DNA from: Chrysochromulina tobinii
Lineage: Eukaryota > Haptophyta > Prymnesiales > Chrysochromulinaceae
Assembly: GCA_001275005.1 (NCBI GenBank)
Contig: JWZX01003062.1
Span: 1-18,685, forward strand
Direction of reading: 5' to 3'
DNA length: 18,685 nt
Within the stretch, counting starts at the first letter, position 1; every line of letters begins with the position of its first letter. Below the pieces are notes generated by a model. That model ran no database searches and was not told where the DNA came from. It worked only from the letters and a program-made list of their open reading frames with translations. This document shows positions 8,158-16,600 of this stretch, piece by piece. Both the position numbers and the translations under genes were made by a program.

Positions 8158-9408
8158 ATGGTCGAATTTGCGGTACCAGCAGCACGAGTCTTCGGGATTC
8201 TCGCGGTTGTGTCCGCCGACGCAGAGACGGCGAGAGCAGCAGAGGAAGCGGAGGCCGCGGCGAGAGCCTCAGAGGAAGCGGAGGCGGCGACTAAGTTGCA
8301 GGCCCATGTGCGCGGGCATGCTGTGCGGCAACAAGCCGCAGGATCAGCCATGGCCGCCGACGTCAGCGTCGCCGACGTCGTGGCAGACAGCCCCGACTGC
8401 GTCTTCCGCAATACGGAGGTGCTCACGAACGCAGACGACCACCACCCTGCCACGAGCACTTCCACTGAGCCGCTGCCCTCCGACTACGCGCCGCCACCGC
8501 GGGATCACGTCTGGGAGCGCGAGCAGTTTCCGACCACGCCAGTAGATAACCGCCGGCTCATCGCGATGCTGCACTCTTCCGCCGAGGAGCTCATCAATGC
8601 CGTGCTGCCGAATCGCCCGGCCCGCCTCGGCGAGAGCAAAAGCTGCCCGGCCTTCGACCGGCTAACCGCGCTCCCGACGCCCACTCATGTCCGGCGCACC
8701 ATGCGCAGCCTGCGACACACGAATCCAACGTGGCACGCGGCCGTTTCCACTCGGCCCATCACCACGAGCGGCCTTCCGTACCGCCGTCCTCCATTGCTGC
8801 AGTCTCCACCAGCGTACCGGTTCTTCCCGCTGGCTTCGTCGAACCGGCCGGCGCCAGCGCGTCTCGAGCCCTCGAACTGGCACGCTCCTATCTCCTCCTG
8901 CGCCATCGAGACGAGCAGACCACCGCACCGGCGCCCGCCGATGCCGCCTCGCGAGGCCCCCTCCGCACCAGCCACCGCACAGTCACATGCGAGGCGCCGT
9001 CGCGCACCCGATTTTGTACCGCCGAGTGAGCCGCGAGGAGGGCCGCGATGGGTGGGGCCGCGGCCGGCTGGGCCCAATGACCGATACTACCGGCGCGGAG
9101 TGCAGCGGCGGCTCGATGAGATCCAAGGAGGTCGCACGCCCGTGCGCGAGCGGCTGGCGAACTCGCCCGGCTTTGCCAACTTGGCGAGCGATAAGAAGGC
9201 ACGGCTGCTCGCGCTGACGCAAGCGGTCGACCCGGCCAGGTACAACAGGCGTGATAACGCGCCTGCGCTCGAGGGCGAGAATCTGCGCAGCTTCATAGAA
9301 CGGCTCGATTTGGGCGAGGAGAGCACCGTGCGCGCAGAGATGGCCGTGTTGGAGCGCGAGCTTGCCATTCATGAGATGCTCGCGAAGCTGCGGAAGGGGA
9401 CTCGCTGA
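8158..9408 (+). CDS. IQ-motif protein of unknown function (416 residues)
   Basis: The start chosen is the ATG at 8158. The frame is open upstream, but only to a TTG at 8113, which is an unlikely eukaryotic start. After a short hydrophobic head, a Glu/Ala-rich helix with an internal duplication (AEEAEAAARASEEAEAA) leads into an IQ-type motif, LQAHVRGHAVR, at about residues 47-57. IQ motifs bind calmodulin, centrin or myosin light chains. Residues about 100-330 are Pro/Arg/Ser-rich and probably disordered, and include two copies of a WHA...RRPP motif 49 residues apart. The last 80 residues are charged and likely helical (from NLASDKKARLLALTQAV to the end). No catalytic domain is recognised. The gene is divergent from the giant Sfi1-like gene and ends 61 bases before the kinesin start, so a role in the same microtubule-organising context is possible but unproven. 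Confidence 0.65.
   Translation: MVEFAVPAARVFGILAVVSADAETARAAEEAEAAARASEEAEAATKLQAHVRGHAVRQQAAGSAMAADVSVADVVADSPDCVFRNTEVLTNADDHHPATSTSTEPLPSDYAPPPRDHVWEREQFPTTPVDNRRLIAMLHSSAEELINAVLPNRPARLGESKSCPAFDRLTALPTPTHVRRTMRSLRHTNPTWHAAVSTRPITTSGLPYRRPPLLQSPPAYRFFPLASSNRPAPARLEPSNWHAPISSCAIETSRPPHRRPPMPPREAPSAPATAQSHARRRRAPDFVPPSEPRGGPRWVGPRPAGPNDRYYRRGVQRRLDEIQGGRTPVRERLANSPGFANLASDKKARLLALTQAVDPARYNRRDNAPALEGENLRSFIERLDLGEESTVRAEMAVLERELAIHEMLAKLRKGTR
8731..8940 (+). repeat. Two degenerate copies of a WHA...RRPP motif, 147 bp apart
   Basis: Within the IQ-motif protein, the motif WHAAVSTRPITTSGLPYRRP and the related WHAPISSCAIETSRPPHRRP begin at 8731 and 8878. Counting the next residue (P in both), they share 12 of 21 positions: W, H, A, S, I, T, S, P, R, R, P, P. 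The spacing is 49 residues. This looks like an old internal duplication and marks a possible short linear binding motif in an otherwise disordered region. Confidence 0.6.
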
Positions 9409-9469
9409 CCTTTTTGTATTCACACCTCAGATTTTCCTCCCGGGCCCATTTGAAGGCTGCGGGGCGCTC
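9409..9469 (+). promoter_or_regulatory. 61-base gap before the kinesin gene, with a splice-acceptor-like signal
   Basis: The sequence around 9404-9430 reads CTGAC, then a pyrimidine-rich CTTTTTGTATTCACACCTCAG, ending in AG at 9429-9430. It has a yUnAy-type branch point (CTGAC), a pyrimidine tract and CAG at suitable distances, which is a good 3' splice site on paper. The gap is very short for two independent eukaryotic genes. The signal could close an intron in the kinesin leader, join the two genes, or accept a trans-spliced leader. The TGA stop of the IQ gene overlaps the putative branch point. Confidence 0.35.
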
Positions 9470-12400
9470 ATGCGTGACCTCTTGGCCTCCCCACTCGGCC
9501 CGAATTCGGGATTCGCACACGACTACGTCCGATTGGAAGACGTCCCAGTCGTGGATGCATTGCCGCCGCCGGCGTCTTCGCATAGTGATCCGCCGCTCCA
9601 GCAGCAGCCATCATCCTCATCATCCTCGCTGGTCAAGCCTGCGGGCGTCAATGGATGGCTGGGTCTCGCGAGCACGCTCTTCAAGGGTGGCGAAACCGAA
9701 GAAGAAAGGCTCCGTAAGCAGATGCGCGAGTACGAACAGCGCCTCACGGACATGCGCGAGCTGGCCATCCGTCAAGCACGCGACATCACCTCGCTACGGA
9801 CAATGGCGGAGCAGCAGATTGTGCAGGCGTCCGAAGTGGGAAGCGCGCGCGACGAGGAGCGCTGGAAGCGCATGCTGCAGGACGCGACGCAAACTCAACA
9901 GCAGGCGCTCATAGAGGGTCAGCGCACGATGCACGAGCTCGCTGCATCGCTGCAGGAGGCGCAGCGGCAGGCGGCGCAGCAGCAAGCTCACGAGTGGCGT
10001 GCGGCGCTGCTCCAGGCGTCCCAGGAGCACGCCAAGGTGGTGGAGCAGCTCCAGGCCCAGCTCAAGTCGTCTGAAGAGAAGCAGCTCACGCTCCAGGCTC
10101 ACCTGCGCGATGCGCGGCGCGCCTCTGCCGTCGCCGCCGCCGCGGCCATCGCCAACGGCAAGGCCGGCGGCGTGAACGGCGAAGCGTTAGAGCAAGCTGT
10201 CGAGCGGGCGGTGAGCGCAGAGCGCGAGGCGGCGATTGCACGCGTGTCGGCCGCCGAGGAGGCCGCCGAGCGACGTCTCGACACCGAGCGCAGCGCCGCA
10301 CGTGCCTCGCAGGCTGAGGCAGCATGCATCCAACGGCAGCTGACTGAGAAGAACCGCGCGACGCAGGCGCAGCTGACCGAGATGAAGGCTCAGCTCGAGA
10401 AGGCGACGTCACAGCTTGAGCAGCAGATCGCCCATGTGGCCGAGCTACAGGCGGCACTGCGAGCGGCACGACAGTCGTCCGAGGCAGAGGTGGCGCGCGT
10501 GCGGGCTGAGGAGCGATCGGAGCGAGAGAAGCTCGTTCAGATCGCGGAGGAGGCGATGAAGGCGGCAGAGGCGCGCGCGCGGCACATGGCGGTGCGTCGG
10601 CGCGAGGCGTGCAACAAACTGCAGGAGGCGAGCGGAGCCATCCGGGTGCTTTGCCGCGCCAGACCCCTCTCAGCGACGGAAATTGGCAAGGGGGAGTCCC
10701 CCGTCGTCTCGGTGCCTGCGTACAATCTGATCGCGCTGCAGGCACCACCGCCGCCCGATGGCGATGGCGCACGCGTCGAGTGCGCCTTCGACGCGTGCTT
10801 CGGCAGTGTGTGCACGACGCAGCAGCTGTACGATGAGGTGTCGCCCGCGATCACCTCCGTGCTGCAGGGGCAGTACGTGTGCGTGATGGCTTACGGCCAG
10901 ACGGGCGCCGGGAAGTCGTACACGATGCAGGGCGCAGGTAGCGAGCCTGGCCTGGTGCACCTGGCGTGCGACGAGCTGCTGCGCGAGGCGCGGCTGCTCG
11001 AGGAGGAGTACGCGCGCCGTGCCGAGCCGCTCGAGGTCCTCTTCACGTGCTCGATGCTCGAAGTGTACAACGAGAAGGTTCTGGACCTGCTTCATGAGAA
11101 GATCCACGACGAGCGTGGAAGGGAGGTGGTGGCCGACGCGCTCGAGGTGCGCGCGGCGGCCGACGGCACGGTGAGCGTGCCACACCTCACGACGTTGCCC
11201 TTTGAGTCCGGCGAAGCGGTCGCTGAGCATCTGACTGCAGCGGGCAAGCGGCGCCACACGCATGCGACGCTCATGAACGCCGCCTCGTCGCGTTCCCACC
11301 TCGTGCTCACCGTGCACGTGACGCTGCGCAACACGCGTGACGATACCGAGCGTACCGGCAAGCTGCACTTGGTGGACCTCGCCGGCTCCGAGCGCGTGGG
11401 TAAGAGCGGCGTGCAGGGGGAGCAGCTCCGAGAGGCTCAGCACATCAACAAGAGCCTCTCGGCGCTCGAGCTAGTGATGACCTCGCTGCACGAGCGCTCG
11501 CGCAAGGCGCTCGGCAAGGAAGGGGCTGGCGGCGAGGAAGGTGGTGCCAAGGAGGGTGGTGGCGGCGTCCACATCCCGTATCGCAACTCGAAGCTGACGC
11601 TACTGCTCTCGGACGCACTCGGTGCTAAGGGCTCGTGTGCCAAGACGATCATGATCATGCAGGCCTCACCCGCCGCATGCAACGCCGTCGAGTCTCTGCG
11701 TACCTTGCGCTTCGGCGAGCGCTGCCAGGCAGTCACGCTCGGTGCCGTCAAGCGTGGCGCCGGGACGGGCGCGAAGAGCAGCGCCAAGTCGGCCGAGGCG
11801 GCCATGGCACGGGCGGATGCAGCCGAGGAGAAGGTCGCGCGAGTCCACTCAGAGCTGCTCGAGACACGTCGCCAGGCAAAGGACGCGGACGAGCGCGCGA
11901 AACAGTCCGAGGGACGCGCCGGCATTCTCGCAGATAAGGTGCAGGCGCTTCAGACGCAGTTGGAGGCGGCACGCCAGCAGACGGAGCAAGAAAAGGCGCG
12001 TGTTGTCGCCGCCAAGCGAGAATCTGCCATGATCATGCAGGCCTCGGCTGCTGCCGCCATCGCCTCGGGGGCGGTAGTGCCATCCCGCCAGACGCCCCGA
12101 GCGGCCCTATCGGCCAAGATGGTTGCGGAGCGGGCGGCAGCTCGCGCACGTGCAGTAAATCCAGATGGGTGCGGCGCCGCGCCACCAGCCGCCGCACTCT
12201 ACAGCTCTGCCTCGCTCAACGCGGCCCTCGCCTCGTTCACGCCGCGCGGAGCCTTTCACAGCTTGCAGGGTGCCCATATCGCTGGGGAGGTGGCTGGGGA
12301 GGTGGCTGTGGAGGAGGCAGTGGAAGTGGCCGCTGCAGTCGTCGACGCCGCAGCGGAGGCGGCCGAGGAGGCCGAGGCGGCCGCGGCGGAGGCGGCAGCA

Positions 12401-13033
12401 GCACTGCTCAGCCCTCCGCCACATGCGATCAGGCTGAGCTTTGGAGGCCGACCCGACCCGGCGCGGAGCCAAGAGAGTCAAGCGAGTGCTCGGAGCAGCG
12501 CTCAAGGCAGTGCTCAAGACAGCGCTCATGGCAGCGCTCATGGCAGCGCCCAGAGCAGCAACAGCAGCAGTCGTGACAGAGGATCAGGCGGCAGCAGCCT
12601 TGGCGCCAGTGGCAGCCGTGGCAGCAGCAGAAGCAACTCGACCTGCGCGGATGGTCCTGCAGCTGACCACCTGCCAGACACGCTCCGTCGCTCATTGCAG
12701 CTTCCCCACATGCCAAATACGCACCAACTCTCTCGTGATGGGCTGGGTACGGACAAGGAGAACCCGACGCGCATGGCAACGGGCAAGGTGTCGGCGCCAA
12801 AGTCGGCGCGGGAGACCGTCCGTGACACGGCGCGTGAGCTCTCTCGGGCTCAGTACAATCTACGCCCTAAGACGGCGCGCCCATTGGGGGGCGTGGCAGC
12901 GGACAGTCTAGCCGCAGCACAGCAAGCGCCGAAGCGGCGACCGGAGAGCGCGCGGCCCGCACAGTCGTCCTTACGCACAACGCAGCCAGCGCCGTCGACC
13001 GTCGCGGCAACAGGCGGAGCTCGCTGGAGGTAG
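9470..13033 (+). CDS. Kinesin-14-like motor protein with N-terminal coiled coil and long C-terminal tail (1187 residues)
   Basis: An ATP-driven microtubule motor. The start chosen is the ATG at 9470, the first in frame beyond the IQ gene; the frame is open further upstream but overlaps that gene. A disordered head (1-70) leads to coiled coils at about 75-215 and 240-385, separated by an Ala/Gly hinge. The motor spans about 389-754: IRVLCRARPLS, P-loop GQTGAGKSYT (from residue 476), switch I NAASSRSH (from 603), switch II DLAGSE (from 636) and HIPYRNSKLTLLLSDALG, all intact. The neck NKLQEASGAIRV joined directly to the motor's first strand is the kinesin-14 arrangement, which usually means minus-end movement and spindle or pole work. 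Oddities are Ala in place of Asn in the neck GN pair, a Gly/Glu/Lys insert before HIPYRN, and a 430-residue tail with a third coiled coil (about 775-855), an Ala/Glu stretch, a Ser-Ala repeat, and D-box-like RRSLQL and KEN motifs. Confidence 0.92.
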   Translation: MRDLLASPLGPNSGFAHDYVRLEDVPVVDALPPPASSHSDPPLQQQPSSSSSSLVKPAGVNGWLGLASTLFKGGETEEERLRKQMREYEQRLTDMRELAIRQARDITSLRTMAEQQIVQASEVGSARDEERWKRMLQDATQTQQQALIEGQRTMHELAASLQEAQRQAAQQQAHEWRAALLQASQEHAKVVEQLQAQLKSSEEKQLTLQAHLRDARRASAVAAAAAIANGKAGGVNGEALEQAVERAVSAEREAAIARVSAAEEAAERRLDTERSAARASQAEAACIQRQLTEKNRATQAQLTEMKAQLEKATSQLEQQIAHVAELQAALRAARQSSEAEVARVRAEERSEREKLVQIAEEAMKAAEARARHMAVRRREACNKLQEASGAIRVLCRARPLSATEIGKGESPVVSVPAYNLIALQAPPPPDGDGARVECAFDACFGSVCTTQQLYDEVSPAITSVLQGQYVCVMAYGQTGAGKSYTMQGAGSEPGLVHLACDELLREARLLEEEYARRAEPLEVLFTCSMLEVYNEKVLDLLHEKIHDERGREVVADALEVRAAADGTVSVPHLTTLPFESGEAVAEHLTAAGKRRHTHATLMNAASSRSHLVLTVHVTLRNTRDDTERTGKLHLVDLAGSERVGKSGVQGEQLREAQHINKSLSALELVMTSLHERSRKALGKEGAGGEEGGAKEGGGGVHIPYRNSKLTLLLSDALGAKGSCAKTIMIMQASPAACNAVESLRTLRFGERCQAVTLGAVKRGAGTGAKSSAKSAEAAMARADAAEEKVARVHSELLETRRQAKDADERAKQSEGRAGILADKVQALQTQLEAARQQTEQEKARVVAAKRESAMIMQASAAAAIASGAVVPSRQTPRAALSAKMVAERAAARARAVNPDGCGAAPPAAALYSSASLNAALASFTPRGAFHSLQGAHIAGEVAGEVAVEEAVEVAAAVVDAAAEAAEEAEAAAAEAAAALLSPPPHAIRLSFGGRPDPARSQESQASARSSAQGSAQDSAHGSAHGSAQSSNSSSRDRGSGGSSLGASGSRGSSRSNSTCADGPAADHLPDTLRRSLQLPHMPNTHQLSRDGLGTDKENPTRMATGKVSAPKSARETVRDTARELSRAQYNLRPKTARPLGGVAADSLAAAQQAPKRRPESARPAQSSLRTTQPAPSTVAATGGARWR
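12485..12556 (+). repeat. Six 12-bp repeats encoding Ser-Ala-(Gln/His)-(Gly/Asp/Ser) units
   Basis: Six consecutive 12-base units of the form AGCGCTCAAGGC lie in the kinesin tail, two of them (12521-12532 and 12533-12544) identical. They keep the frame and encode four-residue Ser-Ala-x-x units in a Ser-rich, probably disordered linker. A shorter related tract of GCTGGGGAGGTG units lies near 12282-12305. Both look like slippage-prone coding minisatellites. Confidence 0.85.
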
Positions 13034-13688
13034 AGCCTCAGTGATGGCACGCGACGGGAACGGCGATTGTTGACATGCGCCGCCAGCGGGCGGTTGCGTA
13101 AACCAAGAGGGCCGGAAGCGGCGTGGAGCGCTGGGCATTGGGGCTCACATTCGGATGAAAGTTGATGTCTGCACTGACGCCACAAGACTGTCACTGTGGG
13201 TGGGTCCCAGACTGGAAGTCTGAACCATAGCTATTCGGTTACACCATCCTCGGTTTGTGGCGGGGACCGCTGCGGGCTTCGTACTCGCGGAGGGTGCTGT
13301 GTCGAGTCGAGTGTTGCGCTGTTCGGACAATGTATAGGGCGGGTCAGGGCGGTGGGAGCCGGCCGGGGCGCGCGCGCGGGGGCGATGTCGGATGATCCAC
13401 GCCGGTGTGCAACTCATCTTAATTGTGATAGCTGACGATCGAAGGTCCGCGATAACTGAGACTGTCGATCACCGTGTACCGTGTTTATGCGGGATCCACA
13501 CCCGACACGCCCACCTGCGCCTCCCGCTCGCTCCCACACCGCGCTCGCGTGCCGTCGGCGTCGCCGTGCGATCGTGATTGCGACCACGCACCCGCAACCC
13601 GCTGCTTTCGAACATATCTTCTGCCGGTCCGCGCTAGTATGCCCCCGCGGTCAGCTGGCCCATCTTTCTAGCTGCGTTGCTCTTTTTC
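13034..13688. other. Convergent intergenic region between the kinesin and the 1616-residue gene
   Basis: These 655 bases should hold the two 3' untranslated regions. I see no supported coding region and no clear AATAAA. Near 13181-13250 there is a run of hairpins: CCACA/TGTGG (13181-13200), CAGAC/GTCTG (13208-13222) and AACC/GGTT (13223-13240). The minus strand around the middle one resembles a Gly(TCC) anticodon arm, but no T-arm consensus follows, so I do not call a tRNA. A GC-rich stretch of alternating CG occurs near 13364-13385. Confidence 0.5.
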
Positions 13689-16600
13689 TCATCCAAAATG
13701 GTCGACCTCGACCGGCTCTGCCGCCTCGCCTTCGAGAAGCTCAAAGTCCTCTTCCTTGGCCTTTTGGTCTTTTTCCGGAGGCGGCGGGCGCCATGCAATT
13801 GCTTCGACAATGGCCCGCGTCGTTATGCTCGGCCCGACGGCGTCAGAGACCACCCGCAGAATCGCGTCGCCAAAGGTACGCTTGGTCCCATCGGGCGCGT
13901 CCGGCAGCTTGTGGTTCCACAGCCCGCGCAGCTCATTTGGCAGCCAGACCTGCTTGCGCGTGAAGCTGTCGACGGCCTTGTAGGCCGCCTCGACGAGGCA
14001 CAGGTCGCCGAGCTCGCGCGAGTGGCACACGAGGGAGATGGCGAGGCGCAGGGCGCTGGCGGGCTCCACTTGGCCGATGACCTTGCGGCAGACGGCCCAG
14101 TTCCTGTCTTGGGCGAGCCCTTTGGGCGTGAGCTGCGTGATGCACTCGAGCTGCCTCATGGAGAGCGCGTTTGCAAACGAGGGGTCCTCCGACAGCAGAT
14201 TGAACCCGAAGGCGGGGATGGCGTGAGCAGGAGCGAGCTCGACGAGCAGGCGCATCGAGCGCAGATCCGCGCCGAGGACCTGCACCTCCTGGCTGCTCAA
14301 GGGCTCCTCCCCAAGATGCAGCGTCGTCCTGAGCGACTCGGCGCTGTCGAGGGGCGCACCGTTGGCCCAGCTCGCGCGGAAGAACTCGACGTATAAGGCG
14401 CGCAACGGCCGAAACCTCTCGTCGATGTTGCGAGCGCCGCTCGAGGTACGCCCAGGCCACTCAAGCCTTGGCAGGCGCGAGCGGAACAGCGCGCGGAATT
14501 CGTCAAGCTCGAACAACCCGAGCTCCTTCATCTTGGGCATCTGAAGCAGAGTTGTGAGGATGGTCGGCTGGACAGCGCGGTAGGCCGGATGGTCGAGTAC
14601 GTCCATGAGGGCGGCGAGCAGCTCGCAAGGGTCGCCCGCCGTCCGCAGGCTCCGAAGCACCCACTCGAGGCGCGAGGCGAGTTCAGGGGGCGAGATGTAT
14701 TCGAGCAGCTGCTTGAGCTCGAGCCGACTCATCCTTGTGAGCGCGTTGAGGAAGAGCTCATCGAGCGGGTGGCGCTGCACCCCGAGGACGCCGAGGAGGT
14801 AGCCGGGCACACGCTCCGGCGGCGTGCACGCAAGAAAGAGGAGAAAGTAGCGCGGGTCGTCGTTGTCCATCGACTTGAGCCGAAGGTACTTTGCGAGCAG
14901 CCGTTCGTTGAACTCGGCACCGAGGCTACGCGGGTACGTGTGCGGTGGCTTACCCCCCATGGGATTCGCGTCGGCGATGAGCGTGAGCAGGGCATCCCAC
15001 TGCTTGAGGCTCAAGCGCGCCAGCTGTGCCGAGACGAGCGGGAGCACATCCACTGCCAAGGTGGTCACGCACAGTGAGGAGAGCACCTGCAGGGGCAACT
15101 CGGTGGCGCTGTCTTTGTTGGAGAGCAAGTTGCGGTGCAGCGCGTCGCGGTCCTGCTGGCCGAGCCGCATCATAGCCCGCAGCGCCGAGTCGCGCACCGT
15201 CTGATGGAATCTCCGTTCACCGAGAACGAACTTGACGAGCGAGGCGACGTGGCTCGGGTCGACGTTCTTCGCCTCGAGTAGGTCCGCAAGCAACGCCGAG
15301 TTGGCGCTGTCGACGTCGCGACGCGAGCAGCCACGGAAGACGATGAGCTGCTCCTCCGTGTGCAGCACGTTGCCCTCGCGGATGCGCTCCCGCAGGCTCA
15401 CGAGGAGTGCATGCACCATCTTGTTCCAGCCGGAGACCATGCGCTCCTCCTCCTCGAGGCCGTCGCCTATCTTGAGGAGCATGGGCGTCGAGTTGGGCAA
15501 GAGCTCGAAGAAGCGAGTCAGGTAGCTGGCGATTGGGCCGATCATCTTGGCCGCGTACTCGGCGCATGCTCCGACCTGCTCGGCCTGTGCATCGATCAGG
15601 ACTTGCTGCGTCTCCCACCCGAGCTTCTCGAGAGGAATTTGGTCGAGCGGCACCGGGACGCCAGCCTCCACCAAGGTCAGCAGCTGCGCCTCCGTGCAAG
15701 CTGACCAGTGCACGCACGGCCACAAGTGCCGTGGCAGCGCCTCGAGGTCGGCGAGCGGGTGCATGGTCAGCAGCTTCCTCGCGGCTTCCTCGTCGCCATT
15801 GGCGAAGACGAGCGGCGCGCATCGGTCAAACGTCTCGGGGAACCACTCGATGATCTCGAGGAGCGCGACCACCTGATCGGCGGGGCAGGAGGGGGGCTGC
15901 CAATCGCGCATCACGCCCTGGCAGAGCTCGACCAAATCCTTGCGAACGTGGCGGATTGCGCCACTTCTTGCGCCCAACTGGCCCTCACCTTCCAAGAAGT
16001 GTTCCAAGAAGAGGTCGCGCAGCTGTGTCGGCGTCGCGCCGCTCACAAAGGACACCAACTCGGCGTGGCCGCGCGGGCCAAATCGGCGGTAGAGCTGGCA
16101 GCTCGGCACGATGGGCACCGCCCGCACGAGCCCGCTGTACGCCGACGTGCTCAACGCAAGTGGGAGTCTCTCGGTTGGAACGGGTGGCGCTTCCGCCAAG
16201 GAGCCTGTCTTCCAAACTTCGGCGTCCACGTCCTCATCCAGCTCGGGTGCCGGCGGCGTCGCGAAGCGCCAGTCTCGGAGGAGGTGAACACGGGTCTCGG
16301 CCTCGGGCTCCTTGGCGAGCAGCTCATACGCGAGCGCCGCCGTCTCGCCAGTGACCTGCAGCAGACCGCTGGACTTGGGCAGATGGGATGCAAGCGCATG
16401 TAAGTAGTGGGCGAGGTCCGAGGCGCTTGATGCCTGCTGCAGCAGCGGATGCAGCGTGCCAAGCGGCATGGCGCCACGCGCGAAGGCGGGAGCGAAGGTC
16501 TCGAGACGGTTTTGAATGTACAGCTTCTTCGAGCCCAGATTGGAGCTCTTGCGAAGGAAACGGACCAAAGGCGTCACATCCAAGGTTGCCTCGGCGCATA

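Noticed and set aside
9240-9430. Intron from AG/GTACAA at 9240 to CAG at 9430 joining the IQ protein to the kinesin
   Set aside because: The donor leaves two bases of a codon while the kinesin frame begins a codon at 9431, so the junction would shift the frame. Other donors in the right phase are weak.
9362-9469. Kinesin start at 9362
   Set aside because: That codon is TTG and lies inside the IQ gene. The first ATG outside it in the kinesin frame is 9470.
13190-13262. tRNA-Gly(TCC) on the minus strand
   Set aside because: The anticodon arm is plausible but the D-stem pairs poorly and no T-arm or matching acceptor stem can be formed; kept only as a low-interest observation.
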